DNA of 64,000 bases from Rhodanobacteraceae bacterium. GTDB taxonomy: Bacteria; Pseudomonadota; Gammaproteobacteria; Xanthomonadales; Rhodanobacteraceae. Location: positions 1 to 64,000 of the forward strand of contig SCQU01000005.1 of the NCBI GenBank assembly GCA_004299555.1, read 5' to 3'. The notes beneath the pieces were generated by a model that saw nothing but the letters and a program-made list of their open reading frames with translations, did not search any database and was not told the origin of the DNA. The position numbers and the translations under genes were made by a program. Below, piece by piece: positions 48,825 through 59,231 of the stretch. How positions within the stretch are numbered: the stretch's first letter is position 1; every line of letters begins with the position of its first letter.

Positions 48825-49289
48825 CTATGCGCGCACCGGCCGCCGGGCAGCGGCCTTCCGTTCCCGAGGCTTGCCTGCAGTTGCCGCGCCAGCATTCGCA
48901 TTCCGCTTCAGCGATGCGATCAACGGGCAATGCACCTTGCCGGTGTTGCCACGGCATTGGCCGACCATCCCGGCCAATGCCTTTTCAACACAGCGCAGCT
49001 GGGCGATGCGTTCGCGCACCAAGGCCAGCTTTGCGGCGCCCAGTCGCCCCGCCTCGCGGCAGTGGCACCCGTCTTCCAGTGCGAGGAGATCGGCAACCTC
49101 GCCCAGGCTGAAACCCAGGGTCTGCGCTTGCCTGATGAAGCGCAGCCGACCGGCGTGGCTCTCGTCATACCGGCGGATGCCGCCCGGCGGCTTCGGCGGT
49201 TCGCCGACGAGCCCGCGCCGCTGGTAGTAGCGGATGGTCTCGACGTTCACGGCGGCGGCCCTGGCCAAACTTCCGATGGTGTAGGTCAT
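48825..49289 (-). CDS. merR: Mercury-responsive regulator MerR
   Basis: A 154-residue MerR-family activator/repressor. The N-terminal winged helix is MTYTIGSLARAAAVNVETIRYYQRRGL. Cys77, Cys112 and Cys121 reproduce exactly the 35- and 9-residue spacings of the three Hg(II) ligands of Tn501 MerR (Cys82, Cys117, Cys126), in DGCHCREA, VGQCRG and VHCPLIASL. The C-terminus has an extra ~25-residue Arg/Ala-rich tail. It starts five bases from the -35 of the merA promoter, so bound MerR also controls its own gene. Confidence 0.95.
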   Translation of the reverse strand: MTYTIGSLARAAAVNVETIRYYQRRGLVGEPPKPPGGIRRYDESHAGRLRFIRQAQTLGFSLGEVADLLALEDGCHCREAGRLGAAKLALVRERIAQLRCVEKALAGMVGQCRGNTGKVHCPLIASLKRNANAGAATAGKPRERKAAARRPVRA

Positions 49290-49293
49290 GGGG

Positions 49294-51163
<1,870 letters not shown>

Positions 51164-51176
51164 AGGAGACCACCAC

Positions 51177-51539
51177 ATGAAAGATCTTTTCAAGCAGCTG
51201 GGCAGCCTGCTCGGCGCGCTGTTTGCAGCGGCCTGTTGCCTGGGCCTGCCGCTGCTGCTGAGCGCACTGTCGGCGGCGGGCGTGGGCTTTTTGATCCATG
51301 ACGCGGTCTTGATCCCGCTACTGGTAGCGTTCGTGGCGCTGAACCTGTGGCTGCTGCGGCGCGCCACGAGCGGCCATACGGATCGACGCCCGTTCGGACT
51401 GGGCGTGAGCGGCGCTGCGCTGGCGGTCGCCGGCCTATACATTCATCCACTGGTGGCGGCGCTAGGACTGCTATTGCTGGTGGTCGCCAGTTTCTGGGGT
51501 TTTGCCAACGGACGGCGTGTGCGGCGCTGCGCCACCTGA
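51177..51539 (+). CDS. Small Cys-Cys mercury transport protein (MerF/MerT-like)
   Basis: A 120-residue membrane protein with about four hydrophobic segments. The vicinal pair Cys20-Cys21 in the first segment (FAAACCLGLPLLLSALSAAG) is the Hg-binding feature of MerT and MerF. The rest fits either only loosely; a C-terminal Cys lies in [14 protein letters not shown] precedes the ATG, which is 13 bases after the merA stop. Confidence 0.78.
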   Translation: MKDLFKQLGSLLGALFAAACCLGLPLLLSALSAAGVGFLIHDAVLIPLLVAFVALNLWLLRRATSGHTDRRPFGLGVSGAALAVAGLYIHPLVAALGLLLLVVASFWGFANGRRVRRCAT

Positions 51540-51575
51540 GCAACACGCGTATGCTCCCATCGACCGGAGACTTGC

Positions 51576-52931
51576 ATGACCTCATCCAGCTACGACCTCA
51601 TCGTCATCGGTAGCGGCACCGCCGCCAACGTTACTGCCTTCAACTGCCGCAAGGCCGGCTGGTCGGTGGCGCTGATCGACCATCGCCCATTCGGCGGCAC
51701 CTGCGCGCTGCGCGGCTGCGACCCGAAGAAGATGCTGATCGCCGCGACCGAGGTGATCGACGGCTTCGAGCGCATGGGCGCGATCGGCACGGTGCAGGGT
51801 GACGTCCGCATCGACTGGGCGGCACTGCAACGGCACAAGCGCTCGTTCACCGATCCAGTGCCCGGGCATCGCGAACAGGCCTATGCCAAACACGGCATCG
51901 AGGCCTGCCACGGCCGCGCGCGGTTCAGCGGCCCCACCAGCGTCCTGGTCGAGGGCAGAACGCTTGAGGCCAAGCACATCGTCATTGCGGCCGGCGCCGA
52001 ACCGGTACACCTGCCGATCGACGGTTTCGAGCATCTGGCGTTGAGCGATGACTTCCTTGAACTCGAAGCGCTACCCCGGCGCATCATTCTGGTCGGCGGC
52101 GGCTACATCGGCTTCGAGTTTGCCCACATCGCGGCGCGCGCCGGCGCCGAGGTGACCATCCTCAACCGCAGCGCGCACCCCCTGGCCGGCTTCGATCCGG
52201 ATCTGGTCGGGCTGCTGCTCGCACGCACCCGCGCACTCGGCGTGGAGGTGCGCCTGGATCACGAGGTGAAAGCGGTACGCAAGCGCGGCGACGCCTTCGA
52301 GGTCGAAGCACAGCACGCTGATGGCCGCGTGACGTTGACCGCCGACCTGGTGATTCACAGCGGCGGGCGCGCGCCCGCGCTGGAAGCCCTCGACCTGGAC
52401 GCTGCCGGCATCGCGCATGAGCACGGCAAGCTGCGGCTGGATGCGCACCTGCGCAGTACGACCAACCCGGCGGTGTATGCCGCGGGCGATGCGTCAGGCG
52501 GGCCCTTGCCATTGACGCCGGTGGCCGCGCTGGAAGCCCACGCGGTGGTCGACAACCTGCTGCACGACAGGCACGCCACGGTCGACTACACCGGTATCCC
52601 CAGCGCCGTGTTCACCTTGCCCACGCTGACGCGCGTGGGCCTGCTGGAAGCGGAAGCCAAGGCCCAGGGGCTGCACTACAAGGTCAGCCATGCCAGCGTA
52701 CCGGGCTGGTTCACCGCTCGCCGCGTCAACGAATCGTGCTACGGCTACAAGGTGCTGGTAGAGGAAGGCAGCGGGCGCATCCTCGGCGCGCATCTGATCG
52801 GACCGGATGCGGCCGAGGTCATCAACCTGTTCGGCTTGGCGATGCGCAGCGGACTCACCGCCGCCGCGATTCGCCACGCCACCTTCGCCTACCCCACGGC
52901 GGCATCGGACATCGAATCGATGTTGCCGTGA
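51576..52931 (+). CDS. MerA-like pyridine-nucleotide-disulfide oxidoreductase
   Basis: A 451-residue FAD/NAD(P) flavoprotein of the glutathione reductase/MerA superfamily. FAD site VIGSGTAANVTA; redox pair Cys43/Cys48 in GGTCALRGCDPKKML, a different hexapeptide from MerA's CVNTGC; NAD(P) site ILVGGGYIGFEFA; second FAD motif VYAAGDAS. It lacks the HMA domain and the C-terminal Cys-Cys, so it is unlikely to be a standard mercuric reductase. It follows the transporter by 36 bases, suggesting a role in thiol recovery or another metal. Confidence 0.8.
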   Translation: MTSSSYDLIVIGSGTAANVTAFNCRKAGWSVALIDHRPFGGTCALRGCDPKKMLIAATEVIDGFERMGAIGTVQGDVRIDWAALQRHKRSFTDPVPGHREQAYAKHGIEACHGRARFSGPTSVLVEGRTLEAKHIVIAAGAEPVHLPIDGFEHLALSDDFLELEALPRRIILVGGGYIGFEFAHIAARAGAEVTILNRSAHPLAGFDPDLVGLLLARTRALGVEVRLDHEVKAVRKRGDAFEVEAQHADGRVTLTADLVIHSGGRAPALEALDLDAAGIAHEHGKLRLDAHLRSTTNPAVYAAGDASGGPLPLTPVAALEAHAVVDNLLHDRHATVDYTGIPSAVFTLPTLTRVGLLEAEAKAQGLHYKVSHASVPGWFTARRVNESCYGYKVLVEEGSGRILGAHLIGPDAAEVINLFGLAMRSGLTAAAIRHATFAYPTAASDIESMLP

Positions 52932-52943
52932 AAGCCACCGCAC

Positions 52944-53807
52944 TCAATCATCTGGAGTCGGGGCGCCCGGATCTTCAGATCGCGCGGTGATCGGGTAGCT
53001 GCCGACCGGCCCGCGCACCGGTTGCCACAGCATCCGGTCCAGCCGCAGCTCGCGCGGATCGCGGAACTGGTTGATGCCGATGGTCATGCCGATGTGACCG
53101 TCCCGCGGTTGCGCACGATAGGTGCCAAACAGCCGATCCCACCACGGCAGATTGAAGCCAAAGTTAGAGTTGGTCTCGTTCGGATACCACGAGTGATGCA
53201 CGCGATGCATGTCCGGCGTGACCAGAATCCAGCGCAGCACGGCGTCGAGCCGCAAAGGCAGGCGCGCGTTCGCGTGGTTGAACATGGACGTGGCGTTCAA
53301 CAATACTTCGAACGCAAGCACCGCTACCGCGGGCGTGCCCAGTGCGACAATGACCCCCAGCTTGATCGCCAGCGAAAGCAGGATTTCCAGCGGATGGAAG
53401 CGTGCGCCGGTGGTGAGGTCGAACTCGAGATCGGTGTGATGCATCCGGTGCAGCCGCCACAGCAGCGGCACGGCGTGCAGCATCACGTGCTGCAGATAGA
53501 TGGCCAGGTCGAGCAGCAGCAGCGACGCCGCCACCGCGAGCCAGCCTGGCGCGCCCAGCGCATGGAACAGGCCCCAGCCGTGGACACCGGCGAACGCCGC
53601 CACACCGATCGCCGCCATGGGGAAAATCAGCCGTACCAGCAGGCTGTCGATCACCACGACGCCGAGGTTGGCCGGCCAGCGTCGCCAGCGGCCGAGCGTT
53701 TGACGCCGCCTGGGTGCCAGCACTTCCCATACCGCCATCACGGCAAAAATGCCGGCAAAAGCAGCCAGGCGGACGGCGGAGGCATGGGTGAGCAGGAATG
53801 ACGTCAC
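52944..53807 (-). CDS. Sterol desaturase / fatty acid hydroxylase family protein
   Basis: A di-iron membrane hydroxylase of about 287 residues. Four hydrophobic segments are followed by the His clusters HVMLH, HRMHH and HRVHH. These bind the two irons in the FA_hydroxylase superfamily. The C-terminus contains NFGFNLPWWDRLFGTYRAQP. Substrates could be lipids or sterol/hopanoid-like molecules. The start is uncertain: GTG at 53807 or 53843. It converges on the mer operon. Confidence 0.85.
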   Translation of the reverse strand: MTSFLLTHASAVRLAAFAGIFAVMAVWEVLAPRRRQTLGRWRRWPANLGVVVIDSLLVRLIFPMAAIGVAAFAGVHGWGLFHALGAPGWLAVAASLLLLDLAIYLQHVMLHAVPLLWRLHRMHHTDLEFDLTTGARFHPLEILLSLAIKLGVIVALGTPAVAVLAFEVLLNATSMFNHANARLPLRLDAVLRWILVTPDMHRVHHSWYPNETNSNFGFNLPWWDRLFGTYRAQPRDGHIGMTIGINQFRDPRELRLDRMLWQPVRGPVGSYPITARSEDPGAPTPDD

Positions 53808-53937
53808 GGTTGAACGCTCTGATAAGCCGGCTGGGTGCAACACGAAGGCAGGGCTCGCTTTGCTGCGCGCACGGCCTCGCGCGGTGCGCAGCGGACACGC
53901 GATACGCCCGGCGTTGAAGCCGGTATGTGGACGCGCG

Positions 53938-54183
53938 TCACTTTGGTTCGTCCAGCTCCGACTTGGCCTGCCGGCAGATCAGGCCAAGGTTGGCCACCAC
54001 CAACGGAGTCAAGAAGTTCAAGCCGACCTTGATCGCCAGCAGAAGGTTCCACGGGCCCGAAAGCAACTGCCCGCCGACATTGAACAGACTCAGCCAGACA
54101 CCCACGACCAGCGCCACCAGACAGGTCCGTTTCAAGTGCGGCGGATGCAGGACGATGGCAAGTATGTGGCGCGGCGACATCAT
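53938..54183 (-). CDS. NrtS-like small membrane protein
   Basis: An 81-residue protein with two membrane segments (TCLVALVVGVWLSLFNVGGQ and a second around KVGLNFLTPLVVANLGL). The pattern resembles the NrtS nitrate/nitrite transporter family, with a short charged tail. Two adjacent ATGs; GGGA is nearby. The assignment rests on pattern only. Confidence 0.55.
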   Translation of the reverse strand: MMSPRHILAIVLHPPHLKRTCLVALVVGVWLSLFNVGGQLLSGPWNLLLAIKVGLNFLTPLVVANLGLICRQAKSELDEPK

Positions 54184-54330
54184 GGGGTTCCCGATCGGGC
54201 AATGTTGCGCGCCGCCCTGCCGCGCAAGCCGAAGCCGTCAGTCGCACATCGACCAAGCCAGGCGGGACGGCGATCCAGGGATGCGTTCATTGATTCCGGT
54301 CGAGTGGCACTCGGTTCCATGGAACATGAC

Positions 54331-54885
54331 TCAGACGTGGTAGCCGGCAACCTCCTCGGCGTCGGCTTCCACGCCAAGGCCCAACGCGATCCGGTTGACG
54401 AAGTTGAAATAAGCGGTGATCAGGTTGATCCGAAGAATATCCCGGTCGGCCAGCCCATCGGTACGCAATGCTGCGACCTGTGCTTTGTCCATTGTTGCCG
54501 GAGCAAGGGTAAGCTGACGCGCATACAGCAGCATCGCACGCAGCCGCGGCGTGACCAGTTGCTCTGGCGCATCGCGCACCGCGGCCAGCACGCTCTCATT
54601 CTTTTCGTAACGCTTGAGCGCTTCCAGGTGGTGCGCCACGCAGTAGGCGCAGCCGTTGGCGGACGACACGGTAACCGCGATGGCCTCGCGCTCGCGCCGG
54701 CTCAGCGGGCCGGACGAAAACATCAGGTGCATGTACAGGTCCAGGTGATGCTGCAGCGCCGACGGATCGAGGCTGTGTACGCTGAGTATCCGTGCCACCT
54801 TGCCGCGCTGTGCCTTCACGAGGTCATAGATCTGCCGCAGTGGCCCCTGCGCTTCGGCATCGGTAATTTCATCGATCCAACCCAT
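54331..54885 (-). CDS. AhpD-like carboxymuconolactone decarboxylase family protein (first)
   Basis: A 184-residue peroxidase-related protein. The catalytic CxxC pair Cys79/Cys82 with His86 and upstream Glu68 (EAIAVTVSSANGCAYCVAHH) is the AhpD proton-relay arrangement. C-terminal half all-helical. Likely an alkylhydroperoxidase or related redox protein. The ATG overlaps the stop of the upstream HAD gene by one base (TGATG). Confidence 0.88.
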   Translation of the reverse strand: MGWIDEITDAEAQGPLRQIYDLVKAQRGKVARILSVHSLDPSALQHHLDLYMHLMFSSGPLSRREREAIAVTVSSANGCAYCVAHHLEALKRYEKNESVLAAVRDAPEQLVTPRLRAMLLYARQLTLAPATMDKAQVAALRTDGLADRDILRINLITAYFNFVNRIALGLGVEADAEEVAGYHV

Positions 54886-55577
54886 CAGGGAATCTCCGGT
54901 TCACGCTCGTCGCCAAGGAAGGCCTGTTGCGCTTGTGCCAAATCGCGCACCGCCGGTACCGCCAGCGAAGGGTACTCGGCGGGCCCGCCAGCGCGGTTGA
55001 TCCAGCGCGTGCTCCAGCCGCTGGCGGTCGCGCCCGCCGCGTCCCATGCATTCGAGGAATGGAACGCAATGGCGGCTGGTGCCACCCTGAACGCCTTGGC
55101 GGCATCCGCGTAAACGCGCGCATCGGGCTTGTACCGCCTAAGCGAATGCACCGAGAAAACCTCATCGACCCGGTCGCGCAACCGCGCGGCATCGAGCGCG
55201 CGATCAAGCATCTCCGGTGTGGCGTTGGAAAACACCGCCACGCGCAAGCCACGGCGGTGATAGCCATCCAACGCCGCCGGGACATCCGCATAGGCATCAA
55301 GCGTGCGGTAGGCATCCAGCAGCCGGTCGCGCATGACATCTCCCTGCCTGCCGACACTGGCCAACGCAAAATCCAGCGCGTCACACGTCAGTTGCCAGAA
55401 ATCGACGTAGCGCTGCATCAGTGCGTACGTCCAGCTGTACTCGAGTTGCTTTTGCCGCCACAGCGCTGAAATGCGCGGCGCCTCGGGGCCCAGCGCGTCA
55501 GCCAGCCGCGCCACTGCCGAATGCACATCGAACAACGTGCCATAGGCATCGAACACGGCAACGGTAAGATCGGACAT
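54885..55577 (-). CDS. Haloacid dehalogenase, type II (HAD superfamily)
   Basis: A 230-residue L-2-haloacid dehalogenase-like protein. The nucleophile is Asp10 in VFDAYGTLFDVHS; motif II is VFSNATPEML; motif III contains YKPDARVYADAA; the late HSSNAWDAAGA and WINRAGG stretches are those of the type II dehalogenases rather than phosphatases. It would release halide from 2-haloalkanoates. Operon with the AhpD-like gene. Confidence 0.88.
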   Translation of the reverse strand: MSDLTVAVFDAYGTLFDVHSAVARLADALGPEAPRISALWRQKQLEYSWTYALMQRYVDFWQLTCDALDFALASVGRQGDVMRDRLLDAYRTLDAYADVPAALDGYHRRGLRVAVFSNATPEMLDRALDAARLRDRVDEVFSVHSLRRYKPDARVYADAAKAFRVAPAAIAFHSSNAWDAAGATASGWSTRWINRAGGPAEYPSLAVPAVRDLAQAQQAFLGDEREPEIP

Positions 55578-55593
55578 GGCCGGTAGCTCTCCC

Positions 55594-56046
55594 TCAATGG
55601 GTTGCGACGGTGACGGCCGGTCGCGGACGGGGCGCGCCTGCCCGGAGCCCGTCGATCGTCATACTGTCGGCGTCACGCAGCAAGTAAAGCGCCAGGCACG
55701 CCGCCAGCATCGGCCAAGCGGCAAAAAATAGCAGGTTGGCACCCTCGTGCGGGTGCAGGTATTGCTGCCATGCAGCCAGGGTGGAGCCGGCGTGCAGCAG
55801 CAACACGGCGCCATAAGAGAAGCGGCGCGCAACCCCGGTGGCGAAGGCCAGCAGCAGCACCAGTTCAAGCGCGCCAAGAATCACCAACACCGATGTGCCC
55901 AGCCCACCCACGGCATAGAAGTGCGCGAATACGCCGGCAGCGTGTTCGGGGCGTATGAACTTGTCCAGCGTCCACATCAGCATCACCAGAAACACGGTCA
56001 CCCGCAACCCGAGCAGGGACAGGCTCAAGCGTTTGGCAATATTCAT
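55594..56046 (-). CDS. DoxX-family membrane protein
   Basis: A 150-residue protein with four hydrophobic segments (LLGLRVTVFLVMLMWTLDKF first). It lacks the sequence of the bufferin-linked DoxX. DoxX proteins beside peroxidase-like genes have been linked to redox or quinone chemistry; the function here is open. It lies 16 bases before the HAD gene on the same strand. Confidence 0.75.
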   Translation of the reverse strand: MNIAKRLSLSLLGLRVTVFLVMLMWTLDKFIRPEHAAGVFAHFYAVGGLGTSVLVILGALELVLLLAFATGVARRFSYGAVLLLHAGSTLAAWQQYLHPHEGANLLFFAAWPMLAACLALYLLRDADSMTIDGLRAGAPRPRPAVTVATH

Positions 56047-56164
56047 GAGCGAGTTCCTCGATAGGTGAACGTCACCAGCAGGAGGTCAGGGGACCGCACA
56101 TCATTGCCATAGTCCCCGAAGCAGGCGGCGCACGGTTCGCCGCGTACCTGACTGTGTATGCAGC

Positions 56165-56485
56165 TCAGCCGCGTTCCACCAGAACTTCGCTGAACTGGAT
56201 CACCGGAGCGATACCCGTGAAGTTTGGAATGTCCTTCATGATTTCGTCGGCGTGGCGTCCGAAGCTGTTCTGGAAGGCTTCGACTGAGTCACAGAAAATG
56301 TGGCTCATGCCAATGTAGGTCGGTGGCGCGTCGGGCGAGCCCCCGGTCAATCCCTGGTCCACCGTGTAATACCGGCAGCTCTCGCCCATCCGACTTTTCA
56401 CGAGCGGCATATGCTTGTTGCAGTAATACGCATGGTCGAATCGTGTGGCCGGAGCAAAGGGATACATCACGCTTACCTTGATCAT
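56165..56485 (-). CDS. EthD-family dimeric alpha/beta-barrel protein
   Basis: A 106-residue ferredoxin-fold protein, MIKVSVMYPFAPATRFDHAYYCNKHMPLV, the EthD signature. EthD-like proteins bind or convert small aromatics, quinones or reactive organics. AAGGAAA six bases before the ATG supports the start. Same strand as the neighbouring AhpD-like and DoxX genes. Confidence 0.85.
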   Translation of the reverse strand: MIKVSVMYPFAPATRFDHAYYCNKHMPLVKSRMGESCRYYTVDQGLTGGSPDAPPTYIGMSHIFCDSVEAFQNSFGRHADEIMKDIPNFTGIAPVIQFSEVLVERG

Positions 56486-56587
56486 GGGTGTTTCCTTGTA
56501 ATGAGTGGGGCGACCAGGGATTTGGCCGCTCCACATGGGCGCACTCCGGCGCCTCGGTTGACAGTCGTCTTACACCGTCGCCAATAC

Positions 56588-57145
56588 CTACGCCGGACGC
56601 TTCCACGCCTCACTGGAAAACTCGGCGTTGGTGGTGGTACCCATCAGGTGATTGCTGTAGTTGCTGAGTGTCTTCATGGTGACGCCAAGCACGACTTCCA
56701 GCGCCTGCTGATGAGTGAAACCGGCTTTCAGAAACGCCTCCAGCGGCGCACCCGTCACCCAGCCACGTTCCTTCACCATGGTGCGGGCAAACACAGCCAG
56801 CGCCTGCAGCCGCGCGTCCGGCAACGGTGTGCGGTTGCGCAATGCGTCGACCACTGCATCGGGGGCTTTGACCATCTTGCGCGCGATCAGCGAGTGGGCG
56901 GCAACGCAGAATTCACAGCCGTTCTCCACACTGACCGCTAGTATCACCACTTGGCGCTCCACCGGGGTGAACGACGTCTTGTCGAACTGCGCGGACAGGC
57001 CGAGGTAGGCTTCCAGCGTGGCCGGTGCATTGGCGAGGTTGGCGTACATGTTCGGTACGAACCCCAACTTTTTCTGTACGTCGCGCAGAATTGCGCGTGC
57101 CGGTTCGGGTGCGGAGTCGGGGGTGTGCAAGGTAAATTCGCTCAT
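56588..57145 (-). CDS. AhpD-like carboxymuconolactone decarboxylase family protein (second)
   Basis: A 185-residue peroxidase-related protein. Cys77/Cys80 with His84 (VENGCEFCVAAHS) form the active site; residues after 130 contain MVKERGWVTGAPLEAFLKAGF. It is only distantly similar to the copy at 54331. It is the first gene of the minus-strand group, 140 bases from the divergent AraC regulator, so probably its target. Confidence 0.88.
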   Translation of the reverse strand: MSEFTLHTPDSAPEPARAILRDVQKKLGFVPNMYANLANAPATLEAYLGLSAQFDKTSFTPVERQVVILAVSVENGCEFCVAAHSLIARKMVKAPDAVVDALRNRTPLPDARLQALAVFARTMVKERGWVTGAPLEAFLKAGFTHQQALEVVLGVTMKTLSNYSNHLMGTTTNAEFSSEAWKRPA

Positions 57146-57285
57146 GGTTCATACTCCTTCGTTGGATGGACGGCCGGTCGCATGTCGCGACGGCCATGGG
57201 CATACTTTGACGGTCGACCAGCACGGTAGCCATACCCGCAGCGCGCGCATGCTTGTCCGGACGTCTTGATTGATCTGGAGTGACC

Positions 57286-58140
57286 GTGGACGAATTGAGT
57301 GCACTAATGCGGCACTTGCGCCTGCAGACGCGGGTGTTCCACCAGTCCACGCACTGTGGACGGTGGGTGCTCGATGGCGAATACGAGCGCAAGGCGATGT
57401 TCCACCTTGTCGCCAGCGGCCGTTGCGTGATGCGCCGCGGCACCGCCGCTGGCGACGTGATCCTGCAGGCTGGCGATGCGGTGCTGTTCAACCGCCCACA
57501 GGAGCACTGCTTGATTGCCTCACTGGATGACGCGAGCGAGGCACCTACACTGCTGTTGTGCGGCTACTTCGAGTTCGGGTCGCCGCTCTCCGGGGTCTTG
57601 CTGGCCTCGCTGCCTGCGCAGTTGCTATTGCGCCGCGATCCCGTGGCGCATGACGGGACGTCGGGTGCCCCGGCGGCCTTGCTGCAACTGATCATCACCG
57701 AAGCAGAGTCAGGCGCGCCCGGTTCCGTGCTGTTGATGGACAAGCTGGCCGACGCGCTGTTCATGTACTCAGTACGGCAATGCCTGGCTGCAGGCAGCCT
57801 CAAACAGGGGCTCCTGAGCGCGATTTCCGACCCCCACCTCGGTCCCGCGCTGCTGGCCGTACACAACGATCCACAGCGGCCGTGGACGGTTGCAAGCCTC
57901 GCCGACAAGGTGCACCTGTCACGTGCGGCGTTCGCCCGCCGGTTTACCCGGTCGGTCGGCGCAACACCGATGGAATACGTCACCGGGTTGCGCATGCAAG
58001 AGGCGGCAGCAGCGTTGGTCGAACGTGGCGTCAGCGTGGCCGAAGCCGCCACCATCGCCGGCTATGCGACGGATGCGGCATTCAGCCGTGCCTTCAAACG
58101 TATCCACGGCCACCCTCCTGGGACATCACGGTCTCCGTGA
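57286..58140 (+). CDS. AraC-family regulator with cupin sensor
   Basis: A 284-residue transcription factor. An N-terminal cupin-like effector domain (AraC-binding cupin_6 type: LVASGRCVMRRGTAAGDVILQAGDAV) precedes a C-terminal double helix-turn-helix (LADKVHLSRAAFARRFTRSVGATPMEYV, then FSRAFKRIHGHPPG). GGAG five bases before a GTG at 57286 sets the start. Divergent from the AhpD/EthD/DoxX/HAD group, which it probably controls in response to an unknown electrophile or aromatic. Confidence 0.9.
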   Translation: MDELSALMRHLRLQTRVFHQSTHCGRWVLDGEYERKAMFHLVASGRCVMRRGTAAGDVILQAGDAVLFNRPQEHCLIASLDDASEAPTLLLCGYFEFGSPLSGVLLASLPAQLLLRRDPVAHDGTSGAPAALLQLIITEAESGAPGSVLLMDKLADALFMYSVRQCLAAGSLKQGLLSAISDPHLGPALLAVHNDPQRPWTVASLADKVHLSRAAFARRFTRSVGATPMEYVTGLRMQEAAAALVERGVSVAEAATIAGYATDAAFSRAFKRIHGHPPGTSRSP

Positions 58141-58388
58141 AACACCGCTGAATCCAATCCGCGGTTTGCCTGCTCTATGCAAATGAGGACGTCGCACAGC
58201 AGCCGAACAAGTTCACGGCCACCCCCGCCCCGCAACGGGGTCGTGAATTCCGGTTCCCCTCCGGACCTGCTGTGCGCGTTCTCACTCCTCGCAGCCGGCC
58301 TGATCGCGCTGGTTGCACCACCTGGTGAACGAACGGAGCTTTCAGCGTTGAGCGATCGAGCACCCGCATCGAGATCGAGGTGAACTTT

Positions 58389-58994
58389 ATGCTGTTTCGT
58401 CCTGTCGCCGTCCATGTTGACGATACTCTTGCCACCCTCGCGAAGTGCGCCGTCAGAGAGGAAACGCCACTGACCGGTGAGGCTGCGGCGTTGACCGCGA
58501 TGGTGGATTTTCGACGTGTCTGCCCTGTCACGGTCGAACCGGACCAGAAAATTGACGCGGCCCTCCAGAAAATGATCGACGCACGGGTACGCACGCTGCT
58601 GGTCATGGCCGATGAAGGCATGGTCGGGCTGATTACCTCCTACGATATTCAGGGACAAAAGCCGCTTCAGTTCTTGCGCGGGTCCGACTGCACGCACCCG
58701 GAATGCCGGCATGAAGACATCGAGGTCGCCGACATCATGACCCCGGTCGCAGCCTTGCCGACCCTGCGATTGGAAGATGTGCGCAAAGCGCTGGTGGGCG
58801 ACATCCTGCAAACCTTTCTTGAAACCCGGCAGACCCATCTGCTGGTCACGGAGCGGCCGGGCGGCCCGCACACGATGGTTCGCGGATTGATTTCGCTGGC
58901 CGAGGTCGAGCGGCGGCTTGGTGTTGCGCCGGCTGACACCTCCGCCGTCAAGATCGAATTGGAAAGCTCGATATTTGCCCGGCCCGCAACCTGA
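58389..58994 (+). CDS. CBS-domain pair protein
   Basis: A 201-residue protein built of two CBS modules: about residues 40-100 (VCPVTVEPDQKIDAALQKM, then LLVMADEGMVGLITSYDI) and 115-185 (IADIMTPVAA-type start). CBS pairs sense adenine nucleotides or SAM. It contains no catalytic domain. GAGGTG six bases before the ATG sets the start. Confidence 0.85.
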   Translation: MLFRPVAVHVDDTLATLAKCAVREETPLTGEAAALTAMVDFRRVCPVTVEPDQKIDAALQKMIDARVRTLLVMADEGMVGLITSYDIQGQKPLQFLRGSDCTHPECRHEDIEVADIMTPVAALPTLRLEDVRKALVGDILQTFLETRQTHLLVTERPGGPHTMVRGLISLAEVERRLGVAPADTSAVKIELESSIFARPAT

Positions 58995-59231
58995 GGCCGA
59001 CCTCGCGTGCCGCATTCAACCGGTAGCGGCGCGGCGACACCACGGATGAACGATAGCCGGCAATTCGCCGGTCCGCCAAGTGGGCACTGCCACAATTGGA
59101 TCGCTCCTTCGCGGCACATCTCCAACAGCGGACCGCGAGCCAAACCCCGGCGGCACCAAGTTGCTGGGCCGCGGTGAACCTGAAAATTAGATGACCGCGT
59201 GCAGGACCCGAGCATGACAGGAGCAGCGACA

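Noticed and set aside
51576-52931. Naming this gene a second merA
   Set aside because: The C-terminal Cys-Cys and the HMA domain are missing and the active-site hexapeptide differs, so mercuric reductase activity is not supported.
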